Assembly (NCBI GenBank): GCA_963707465.1
Contig: CAVPQK010000023.1
Span: forward strand, 1 to 64,000
Length of the DNA stretch: 64,000 bases
Direction of reading: 5' to 3'
Source of the DNA: Bog-159 sp963707465
GTDB lineage: Bacteria > Acidobacteriota > Terriglobia > Bryobacterales > Bryobacteraceae
Shown here piece after piece: positions 1 to 6,835 of the stretch. How positions within the stretch are numbered: the first letter of the stretch is position 1; the number at the start of each line of letters is the position of its first letter. Below the pieces are notes generated by a model. That model ran no database searches and was not told the DNA's origin. It saw nothing but the letters and a program-made list of their open reading frames with translations. Both the position numbers and the translations under genes were made by a program.

Positions 1-192
1 CAGGTCTCTAAGGCCAAGCATCAAGCTGAGTCCGATGCGATCCTGGCCGCTCTTAACGCCACTCACTGGAACCGCAAACAGGCCGCCTCCATGCTGAACA
101 TCGAGTACAAGGCGTTGTTGTACAAAATGAAAAAGCTTGGGATCGATGAGGAAGTAACCTCGTCTCGACCCAAAGCATTTGCCGCGGGGTGA
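1..192 (+). CDS. C-terminal Fis-type HTH of a sigma-54-dependent response regulator (5' end outside window)
   Basis: Frame 1 is open from the window edge to a TGA and gives 63 residues. The segment NRKQAASMLNIEYKALLYKM is a typical Fis-type helix-turn-helix as found at the end of NtrC-family activators, where it binds upstream enhancers. The receiver and AAA+ domains would lie off the left edge, so their presence is inferred. The location next to PEP-CTERM genes and near several sigma-54 promoter matches makes a PrsR-like regulator of the exosortase/PEP-CTERM system a good guess, but the diagnostic part is missing. It is convergent with the barrel gene, with only 18 bases between the two stops. 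Confidence 0.8.
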   Translation, partial: QVSKAKHQAESDAILAALNATHWNRKQAASMLNIEYKALLYKMKKLGIDEEVTSSRPKAFAAG

Positions 193-210
193 TTTTGCGG
201 TCACCTGCTG

Positions 211-1566
211 TTACCACAACGCCAGCGGCACGTCTCCAGGGCTGAAAGACAACCCTACTGAAGCGCGGTACTGTGTGTGCAAGAACGCGTTGCCGGCGAC
301 GTCGTAGTGGCTCGCATCCACACGCAGCACCGCATGCAGGCCCTTCCCCAGCTCGCGGGTAACGCCTACGCCTGCGCCATAACTGGTGTACGCGCCTAGC
401 GTCTGCACGATCGCGTTCATCCGGGAGTATGTGGCGTTCGCGGTAAAATTCCAATAGTGTATGCCGGTATAGCTATAGGAGGCGCCTCCCGACTCCCTTC
501 TGGACGCGAGATACACTCCGTTGCCGGGAGTCACGCCGTCGGTAAAGGTCACTCCAAATTGCGACCGCCGGAAACTGTCCGTCAAGCTGGCCGACATATC
601 CGGCACGTAGTGGAGGCTGTAGGCAGCTTGTATGGCCACCGACTCGCCCAGTAAAGCGGCCACCGCCGGATCGAGTTGCACCTGCGCTAGGGCCACACTT
701 TCGACGCGCGCGCCGCCGACGCGCATGGAAAATTGCACACGCCGCGTCATCTTCGTGCTGTAATTGATACCCACGGAGTGTATATCCGAGTTGCCGAACC
801 CCCTGGTGTACGTAAAATCCGTGAAACGATAGTCCGCACCGAGGATAGAACGGCGGCCGAAGCGATACTGGACATCTCCGTGCGCGGAAGCTCCCGTGCT
901 GCCGTAAAGCGCAGTCGACCTCCGGCGCGTCAGATCGCCTTCCCCGCCCATATTGAACGACAGCCGGGACGTCATATTGTAGATCAGGTCGCCCGCCGTG
1001 CTCAGAAAGATGGTTCTGTTATCGAATATGTCGTTTTGCGGAAGCTGCAGGTAATTCGTATCCAGCACACCCACCGCGCTGGGCAGGAAGGAGTTCTGAG
1101 AATACGTGCCGGCTCCATTACGCAGCGTGAATGTCAGGCGCCTGCCGATCCGATGCGTGAGGCTAAGCGACAGGAATTGATTGGTATCGTCGTAGTGACT
1201 GTCTTCAGGATAGTGCTGGAAATTTGCCCTATAGTCCAGCGCCAGGGTCGTGTGCTTTCCGGTGCGACGGGTGTACGCGCCCAGGTTGACGGCCACGCCA
1301 TACGCATCGCTCAGGGGTATTTGGCCGCTGGAGTTCACCGAGACCGGCACCAGGCCGCTAGTATAATCTCCCTCCACGCCGATGTACGGCCGGAAGGCGA
1401 TGGGTGCCGCGGATTGCATGCCAGGCGTCTCGCCCCGGCTTAGGATGGCGGGCCCGCTGTACACCTCAGTGGAACTGTCCGGCGCGGCATCGTCTTGTGC
1501 CGGATCCGACTGCGCCATCAGGCCTAGCGCGCATCCCAAGAACACGGTCGTCCGAACCAAAAGCAA
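211..1566 (-). CDS. predicted outer-membrane beta-barrel protein
   Basis: This is a 451-residue protein starting at a TTG codon. The TTG was chosen because a perfect AGGAGG lies six bases upstream and the first residues (LLVRTTVFLGCALGLMAQ) form a signal peptide; the longer ATG-initiated frame would bury that signal behind about 58 charged residues. After an acidic, proline-containing linker the rest is made of alternating polar/hydrophobic strands rich in Tyr, Gly and Thr, ending in a strand and a terminal aromatic residue (ALW), as in outer-membrane barrels. No enzyme motif is visible. Next to PEP-CTERM and deacetylase genes, a role in polysaccharide export or envelope structure is plausible but not shown. 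Confidence 0.7.
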   Translation of the reverse strand: MLLVRTTVFLGCALGLMAQSDPAQDDAAPDSSTEVYSGPAILSRGETPGMQSAAPIAFRPYIGVEGDYTSGLVPVSVNSSGQIPLSDAYGVAVNLGAYTRRTGKHTTLALDYRANFQHYPEDSHYDDTNQFLSLSLTHRIGRRLTFTLRNGAGTYSQNSFLPSAVGVLDTNYLQLPQNDIFDNRTIFLSTAGDLIYNMTSRLSFNMGGEGDLTRRRSTALYGSTGASAHGDVQYRFGRRSILGADYRFTDFTYTRGFGNSDIHSVGINYSTKMTRRVQFSMRVGGARVESVALAQVQLDPAVAALLGESVAIQAAYSLHYVPDMSASLTDSFRRSQFGVTFTDGVTPGNGVYLASRRESGGASYSYTGIHYWNFTANATYSRMNAIVQTLGAYTSYGAGVGVTRELGKGLHAVLRVDASHYDVAGNAFLHTQYRASVGLSFSPGDVPLALW

Positions 1567-1947
1567 AGCAGTCCTCCTGCTGGAAAGATGTGTGACAAGC
1601 GCGTCGGTGCAGAGCGCGCCGAAGAAAGATCCTCTCTGACCAGCACGATCCCGGAATAATTGAAATCGCGCGCGAAGTGGAGCACGAACGTTGCCATTCC
1701 CGACATATGCTACGTCGTTACGACCGCATTTCATGACCACGACTCCGTATTCAGTACTTACAGTACTTTAAGAACGTGGGTGCAGGGGTGAGGAGACCGT
1801 CCCACAAGATTGTTGGAAAAAATCCCGAAAAACTTCAGCAAAGCATCGGGAAACGGCGCGATTCCGCGACGAGAGGTTCCTCCAAGACTACCCATTCTTC
1901 GTTTAGTTTGTGTATGTTCGGAACTGTAACACTTGGGTCGCTGGGGA
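1567..1947. other. intergenic region between divergent envelope genes
   Basis: Apart from the AGGAGG ribosome-binding site of the barrel gene (1573-1578 on the minus strand), I see no gene here. The reading frame of the barrel gene stays open upstream to 1740 but looks non-coding. No strong promoter for the barrel gene was recognised. Confidence 0.4.
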
Positions 1948-1963
1948 TGGAGGTTGAAATGCT
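1948..1963 (+). promoter_or_regulatory. possible sigma-54 (-24/-12) promoter upstream of the thioester-type PEP-CTERM gene
   Basis: TGGAGGTTGAAATGCT keeps the invariant GG and GC doublets with the correct ten-base spacing and a TGCT -12 box, but lacks the CAC of the -24 box. A transcript would start near 1975 and have a leader of about 107 bases. This is the weakest of the sigma-54 matches in the left region. Confidence 0.35.
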
Positions 1964-2081
1964 TCAACCGGGCGGTCGCGGTTGGAACTCTTAGGGGCAT
2001 GGCCACCAGAGTTGGAGTTCTGACAACCGCTTCTGTTTAGTAAGTGAAAACGATGCTAGTGATCGAAAGGACATTAAAACG

Positions 2082-2825
2082 ATGAAAAGATTTATGAGCA
2101 AACGGGCGAGTTTCAGCCTGCTCTTCTCGGTTTTGGCCTTGGCTATGGTGCTGGGCGGTAGCGTTGCACGCGCGGACACGCTGGCCCTCGGAAGCAGTTT
2201 TGGTTCTACGACGGTCATGATGGACGGAGCGGGTCCGGACGGCACCTATACCTCACCAACGGCAGTGAGTGAAGGTGCGGGTCCCATTGGCCCTAGCAGC
2301 CTGAACGGATCTCCATTGGCCTATGTTTACTGCGTTGACCTCTTCGACGTTGTCAGCGTGCCTGGCACCTATAACGCATTGGTGACGAGCAACGGCACGG
2401 TGAACGGAGCGGCTGTGAACAATGCCGGAGAAATTGCCTGGTTGCTGGATAATTATGGCGTCGCCGCTGGGAGTTATCCTGGTGTGGGTGATGCTAACGA
2501 ACAGCAAGCACTCCAGGCGGCCATTTGGAGCGTCGAGTACGACACCTCGGGATTCACTGTCACAGGGGATTCAGCCGCAGGTTACTATTCTGACTACACG
2601 AGTATGATGAGTGCGTTGGCAGCCGCCAGCGCCTCCCAGCTCGCCGCAGACATCCCCTTGATGGATTGGTTCACTCCCGGCGGTAGCACCTACGGTCCGT
2701 ATGATCAGGGCCTGGTCGGAGGCAACGACTCGGTTCCCGAACCGGCGAGCATTCTCCTGTTAGGGACCCTGCTGCTTGGTATCCTCCACTTGTTGAAGCG
2801 GAAGCTCGCCCCCAGCCAACAGTAG
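2082..2825 (+). CDS. PEP-CTERM surface protein with a Cys-Gln thioester-type domain
   Basis: This 247-residue protein has a signal peptide (about 1-31) and a C-terminal sorting signal: VPEP at 218-221, a hydrophobic stretch to about 237, then KRK. That arrangement is the substrate signal of an exosortase. The middle carries YCVD (Cys84) and LQAAIW (Gln145). This pairing is the signature of thioester domains (TQXA/PF08341-like), in which Cys and Gln side chains form an internal thioester able to bond covalently to host or matrix amines. The Thr usually preceding the Gln is Leu here. AAAGGA lies about 11 bases upstream of the ATG. A hairpin follows the stop. No exosortase gene is in the window. 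Confidence 0.75.
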   Translation: MKRFMSKRASFSLLFSVLALAMVLGGSVARADTLALGSSFGSTTVMMDGAGPDGTYTSPTAVSEGAGPIGPSSLNGSPLAYVYCVDLFDVVSVPGTYNALVTSNGTVNGAAVNNAGEIAWLLDNYGVAAGSYPGVGDANEQQALQAAIWSVEYDTSGFTVTGDSAAGYYSDYTSMMSALAAASASQLAADIPLMDWFTPGGSTYGPYDQGLVGGNDSVPEPASILLLGTLLLGILHLLKRKLAPSQQ

Positions 2826-2860
2826 TAGTCTCGCAGTTTGATAGTCCGGCAGGTCCGGAA

Positions 2861-2892
2861 CCAACCCGGCATCGGGGAGGATGCCAGGTTGG
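2861..2892 (+). terminator. hairpin downstream of PEP-CTERM gene
   Basis: CCAACCCGGCAT and ATGCCAGGTTGG pair, with one mismatch, around an eight-base loop, 36 bases after the stop. There is no U-tract, so it may act as a stabilising 3' hairpin and not as a classic intrinsic terminator. Confidence 0.5.
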
Positions 2893-3274
2893 GATCGGCG
2901 GCCTGGATAGAGAAAAGAGTGTGGAGCGGGTGGATGAGGTCGCCACGGGGAGCCGGTGACTTGAGCCGTCCAAACCGCGATTGGTAGTTCCGTTCTTTGC
3001 AGGAGTTACTTTTAGGGCCCGAGGGCGGTGTGTTCATTGAGGACGCGCAGCGCTGCGAAGGTCTTTTCGATCAGGTTTGGGGCGGCACGCTTGTCTTTGC
3101 AGAAGATCGGGCAACTGCCGCCCGAAACCGTACAACTAATACTGACCGCGAGTTGGGTATCAGGGCGAGCGACCTACCAGGTATCCCGATGTACCACCAT
3201 CCGGCACACACCCTCCAGCCTAGTTCTGTTCCACCAACTCCAGAATTTGGAGCTCTCACCCGTTTGCTGGCCTG
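2893..3274. other. intergenic stretch without a recognisable gene
   Basis: Several frames are open but none resembles a protein. The stretch lies between the hairpin after the PEP-CTERM gene and the deacetylase remnant, and probably contains decayed sequence from that gene. Confidence 0.4.
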
Positions 3275-3690
3275 CCATCGGATCCCGTGCAGCGCCGTGA
3301 CCGTCGTAAACTCGAATTCCCGGAGTAAACGATCCAGTTTGGATGCCATGTTCCGCAATCCGGTATAAGTTCGGAGGCGCGCAATCCAGCTCGAGGCCAG
3401 GCGGGGCTGTTCCGGATCGAGTTCCCAGGGATGGAAGTAAAGGCATGCCGGCGCGTTTTCGTCCCCGTTGATGCGGCGGATTCCGGCGGCGGTGTAGCAA
3501 TAGGGCATGAGCCGTAAGTAACCACCCCCTCCGACCAGTGGGACCCTGTCTCCAGGAAGCCGGACTGTGGCCACGGGCACCTCTAGGATCGGTCCCGAAG
3601 CCGTACTCAAGGTGTGCGCATAGCGGGCGAATCCCGGAATACCATAGCGGTCGTGCTGGATAGGACATAAACGCTGGCGCCTGAAACCAC
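3275..3690 (-). pseudogene. 5'-truncated remnant of PEP-CTERM-type polysaccharide deacetylase
   Basis: Read on the minus strand, this segment encodes RYGIPGF ... TLSTASGP ... RRINGDENAPACLYFHPWEL, clearly the C-terminal half of the deacetylase at 5057-5958, with about 70% identity by eye. The N-terminal catalytic half (DVEEYF motif) is absent. Similarity fades out near 3690 upstream and near 3275 downstream, where the frame runs on into unrelated sequence. It is therefore the dead remnant of a duplicated deacetylase gene. The two copies flank the PEP-CTERM gene at 3910-4635, as if a cassette had duplicated and decayed. Confidence 0.75.
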
Positions 3691-3909
3691 TGGTAGCGAC
3701 ACTTAGGCGGGCTCGCGGTGGTTGCGCCCTAAATCGAAGCTGTTGAACAATGGCGGGTGCCGGACGTCGTTTTCTTGGCAGGCGTTGTGACCCTAGGGGC
3801 CAAAGCCTGCACGATCCTCTCTTGTTTAATCTAGCGCCTTAGACTGATCCGGCACCTTAACTACGCTGGATGCTTAACTTCCTCCGCCGTTTGCAGCAAC
3901 CAAACCGTT

Positions 3910-4635
3910 TCACTTGACGGATAACAGACGGCGAGCTGGACGAAGCAGCACGAGCAAAACACCGCCCAGCAAAGCAATACTAGCTGGTTCGGGAACCGGG
4001 GCTGCTCCCGCAGTGCCGTGACCGTCTTCGCTCAAGGTTGGGCTCGCGGTGCAGTCAGACAACGGACACGCATACCATGGGAGGCCAACGTCATGGCCGT
4101 AATCGTTGCCTTGGCTGGTGAGCACCTCATACGCGCTTCCCCAGGAGCCGCTCAGGTCGGTTACTGTGAATGAGATCTCCGTCGCTGCGGTATCGTAGCC
4201 GGCGCCCGAGCCGTTAATATTCAGGTTAAAGTATCCGAGGCTATCATACCCCTGCGGCGACGCAAAGTAATACTTGGGCGTGTAGGTGTTTGCAGTGAAC
4301 CCAGGCAAATACGTCGCGCTAATACCGCTGACCGAGGCGTTGGTAGCGTCTATATTGAGGGCCAATGCCTGGCTGTCGTCTCCTATGAGGTATTGGTATG
4401 TTCCATTGCTGTCCCCAGTGAGGGTAATCACTGCCGTGGTAAGCGATGTAAGGTCAACCGACATTGTGGCGAAGGGTCCCGTGCAAGCCGGAGTGCAGGC
4501 CTGAGTGGTTTGGCCAATCAGGGATATGTTTTCCGTGTATTCAGTATCCGCGAAAACACACGGGGCAATCGCCAGGACAACGCCTGCGACTACGATCATC
4601 AATAACAGTCTCTTCGGCAGGGCGAGGTGCTTCAT
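3910..4635 (-). CDS. PEP-CTERM sorting-signal surface protein
   Basis: This 241-residue secreted protein has a signal peptide (about 1-29, ending VFADTE) and a C-terminal VPEPASIALLGGVLLVLL segment followed by a basic tail, the exosortase sorting signal. The mature part is rich in Ser, Thr, Gly and Asp and is probably beta-sheet. It has two Cys in CTPACTG and two in ACPLSDC, which could form disulfides. I recognise no other domain. A near-perfect sigma-54 promoter lies 38-53 bases upstream of the ATG. In known PEP-CTERM systems such proteins are cleaved and exported into an exopolysaccharide matrix; that is the family expectation, not something visible here. Confidence 0.8.
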   Translation of the reverse strand: MKHLALPKRLLLMIVVAGVVLAIAPCVFADTEYTENISLIGQTTQACTPACTGPFATMSVDLTSLTTAVITLTGDSNGTYQYLIGDDSQALALNIDATNASVSGISATYLPGFTANTYTPKYYFASPQGYDSLGYFNLNINGSGAGYDTAATEISFTVTDLSGSWGSAYEVLTSQGNDYGHDVGLPWYACPLSDCTASPTLSEDGHGTAGAAPVPEPASIALLGGVLLVLLRPARRLLSVK

Positions 4636-4672
4636 TTACGTCTCTTCGGGCTAGGTAAACCCCGGTCGTCAA

Positions 4673-4688
4673 TGCAATTGGATTGCCA
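4673..4688 (-). promoter_or_regulatory. sigma-54 promoter of the PEP-CTERM gene
   Basis: On the minus strand the sequence is TGGCAATCCAATTGCA, matching the TGGCA ... TTGCA consensus with GG and GC separated by ten bases. The predicted transcription start near 4662 gives a leader of about 27 bases before the ATG at 4635. It is one of the best sigma-54 matches in the window. Confidence 0.75.
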
Positions 4689-5056
4689 GCGCTGGGCTAT
4701 AGCGACACGAACGATATCCGCCTTGCTACCAATGGCTTGCGATCGTTCCGTTTGTGGGCCGCCTGCGGGAAAAGCCAACAAGTTCGGAAATATTAAGAGT
4801 ATTAGGTCCTATAACCTCAAAGTCGTCACGGGTTTCGCTGCGCGTAGTGGGCTGCGGAGGTCTCGTCGAACGCGGGAGGACAACGCGACATGCCCGTCCA
4901 GAACTGGGTTTCAGGCCACCTCGGGAACTGACCGCTAAAAACACTGTTCGGGCGCCCCGTTCATTTTCTTGGCTGGTTGACCACCTTGGGAGGAGCTTTA
5001 GCTAAGCTAGCTGCGTCATGTGCTGCCGCCGGTGCTCGCTGCAGCCTGCGCCTTTC
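4689..5056. other. intergenic region upstream of the sigma-54 promoter
   Basis: No gene seen. As the region directly upstream of a sigma-54 promoter, it is where enhancer sites for a response regulator would be expected, but I could not define one. Confidence 0.4.
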
Positions 5057-5958
5057 TCAATCTCCGGAATCAAACGCGAACTCGGCCGCGTGCGTGGTTG
5101 CTGGCGCCGGGTGCAGAGCCGCAAGGGTGGCAAACTGGAAATCACCGAGTAAGCGTTCCACCTTGGACGCCATCCCCGGCGTTCCGGTGAAGGTGCGTAC
5201 GCGTGAAGTCCATCCCGCGGCCACGCGGGGCAGTTCCGGATCCAGTTCCCAAGGATGGAAGTAGAGACACGCAGGCGCGTTCTCGTCCTCATTGATCCGG
5301 CGGATTCCGGCAGCGATGTATCGATACGGCAGGAGTCGCAGGTAAGCGCCTCCCGCCACAGGAGCGACCCTGCCCCCCGGAAGCCGAACGGTCGCGGCCG
5401 GCACCTCCATGATCGGTCCCGAGGCAGTGCTCAAGGTCTGCGCTCGGCGGCTGAACCCTGGAATACCGTAGCGGTCGTGGTGGATTGGATAGATGCTGGA
5501 GTCGTGGGTGAAACCGCATCCCACCAGCACGTCCAGCGCCCAGAGCGAGCGGTTGGTGATCGAGAAATTCGGCGCCCGGTAAACGTGTGGGGCCACGCCG
5601 GCAGCGTCCTCGATGGCCTTAACGGCGCGCTCCGTGTCTTGTTTGAATTCGAGCGGGGTTAAGTTGTAGACCAGCCGATGGAGATAACTGTGGCAGCCCA
5701 ATTGTGCGCATAGCTGTGGCAGCCTACTTCATGTCCGGCGGCGGCGATGCGGCGGACAAGGTTCGGATGATGCTCCGCCACCCATCCAAGGACGAAAAAC
5801 GTCCCAAAGATATCGCGGCTGCCCAGCATTTCGAGCACCCGGTCCGTCTGCGGTTCGACGCGAGAAGGCAGGGAAGCCCAATGCTCATGCCCGGCCGCAC
5901 CCTGCATCTCAGTGGGGTGGAAGTATTCCTCCACATCGACACTCAGAACGTTGCGCAT
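5057..5958 (-). pseudogene. frameshifted polysaccharide deacetylase of the PEP-CTERM/XrtA-associated subfamily
   Basis: The N-terminal part starts at 5958 (MRNVLSVDVEEYFHP) and contains the deacetylase core DVEEYF, FGTFFVLGWVAEHHP and GHEVGCHSY; the rest continues in another frame from GCHSYLHRLVYNLTPLEF to the stop at 5057. Joined, the two halves match the NodB-type deacetylase subfamily found beside exosortases (TIGR03006-like), which modifies exopolysaccharide. The frame is broken by an imperfect duplication: GGCTGCCACAG(C/T)TAT occurs twice with a 25-base period (about 5672-5708), shifting the frame by one. The C-terminal half remains a long open frame, so the break looks recent. A tiny ORF (5971-6063) precedes it. 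A sequencing or assembly error cannot be excluded. Confidence 0.75.
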
Positions 5959-5970
5959 CTCTCTTACATT

Positions 5971-6063
5971 CTACGCCCGTTTGCGCCGGTTCAGCACGAG
6001 GACCGCGAGGTCGAACAAGACGGAGAACGCTAGCAAAACAAGCGTGTCCAGCGCCTTTCGCAT
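5971..6063 (-). CDS. possible 30-residue membrane peptide
   Basis: The ORF encodes MRKALDTLVLLAFSVLFDLA followed by VLVLNRRKRA: one hydrophobic helix with basic ends. A GGGAGGAG ribosome-binding site lies about 11 bases upstream of the ATG. It ends 12 bases before the deacetylase start, so the two could be translated from one transcript. No family recognised; it could be a small inner-membrane peptide or chance. Confidence 0.4.
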   Translation of the reverse strand: MRKALDTLVLLAFSVLFDLAVLVLNRRKRA

Positions 6064-6157
6064 TGACAAAGGGGCTCCTCCCAGAGTGGCCGTTGCACCC
6101 GATCTGCCAAAGGGCTCCTCCCACATGCAAGCGCGAAGATCGGGCCGTCCCGGAATC

Positions 6158-6625
6158 TCAGCGGGTGACTCGAACGTCTCCTTCGGCCCCGGAAATGGGC
6201 TCTTTCTTGAGCGCTGCCGAAACACCTAAGACATTATCCACCACGATGGGCCGAGAACCGGCGTGCGCATGGGCCTCGATTTCAAAATGCAGCACTGCCA
6301 CCACGCCGTTTCCGATGGGCTTCTGGCCACCCGCCAGGATGCACTCCCATTTAGCCAGGCCGGGCGCGGCCCCTTTCTGGGCGCAGGTGAGGCTCTTGCC
6401 CGCGGCTCCGGCGGCTGGCCCAGCCACAGGTCCGGTTCGATCCAGTTTCAAGGTCTCACCCGGAAAACCTGTTTCCCATTGCAGCGCCAGAGGCTCTTTG
6501 CCGGAAGGGGAGTCCAAAACGATTTCTATGGCGAGCTTCTCTCCCGGAGCGCCCGATCCGGAAGAAACTCGCACGCTTTGCCCGAGCAGGGGCAGCGCAC
6601 AAAGGATCACGCCAAAGCTACGCAT
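6158..6625 (-). CDS. secreted single-domain cohesin-like protein
   Basis: This 155-residue protein has a short signal peptide (about 1-16) followed by one domain. That domain resembles the N-terminal module of the giant proteins at 10.8 and 15.7 kb: GAPGEKLAIEIVLDSPSG then LALQWETGF, KSLTCAQKG, WECILAGGQKPIGNGVVAVL and VVDNVLGVSA all have equivalents there in the same order. The pattern (GxPG start, alternating strands, conserved NGVVAVL strand) fits the cohesin/carbohydrate-binding-type beta-sandwich; this is fold inference. It may bind the same partner as the giant proteins or act as an adaptor in the matrix. It is divergent from the TPR gene at 6836. Confidence 0.65.
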   Translation of the reverse strand: MRSFGVILCALPLLGQSVRVSSGSGAPGEKLAIEIVLDSPSGKEPLALQWETGFPGETLKLDRTGPVAGPAAGAAGKSLTCAQKGAAPGLAKWECILAGGQKPIGNGVVAVLHFEIEAHAHAGSRPIVVDNVLGVSAALKKEPISGAEGDVRVTR

Positions 6626-6658
6626 GTTTTTTTGATTATACGCGGATTATCTGAAGCG

Positions 6659-6674
6659 GGCAAACCGGCAACCA
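6659..6674 (-). promoter_or_regulatory. possible sigma-54 promoter of the cohesin-like gene (overlapping a sigma-70-like promoter)
   Basis: The minus strand reads TGGTTGCCGGTTTGCC: GG and GC are ten bases apart with a TTTGC -12 box. A sigma-70-like TTGCCC, 17-base spacer and TATAAT overlap it and end about 13 bases before the ATG at 6625. Either could drive the gene; the TATAAT version would give an almost leaderless transcript. Confidence 0.4.
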
Positions 6675-6793
6675 AACGGAATTATTCAGTGGCTTTAGTC
6701 ATGAGCGCTTGCAAGAAATTCTCCTTTCTGGAAAAGATTTCGCCTTGTACAGCGCAGCGCGGCACGCTGAACCGGGTAAAACAACCCGTTTTT

Positions 6794-6809
6794 TGGCAAC
6801 CGGCGTGCT
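6794..6809 (+). promoter_or_regulatory. sigma-54 promoter of the PrsT-like TPR gene
   Basis: TGGCAACCGGCGTGCT keeps TGGCA and TGCT with the exact ten-base spacing between GG and GC. The start point near 6820 leaves a 16-base leader containing AAGG before the ATG at 6836, which supports that start over the longer frame. A small inverted repeat (CGGGT/ACCCG, 6773-6788) lies just upstream. Confidence 0.7.
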
Positions 6810-6835
6810 TCCTCTACTATTCAAGGCAATTCTTT

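Noticed and set aside
1567..1740. ATG-initiated extension of the barrel gene to 1740
   Set aside because: It adds 58 non-signal residues, while AGGAGG and a signal peptide fit the TTG at 1566.
1982..1999. TTGGAACTCTTAGGGGCA as a sigma-54 promoter
   Set aside because: GG and GC are 11 bases apart, one too many for sigma-54.
6263..6835. N-terminal extension of the TPR protein
   Set aside because: It is antisense to the cohesin-like gene and lacks protein-like composition; the sigma-54 promoter and leader support ATG 6836.
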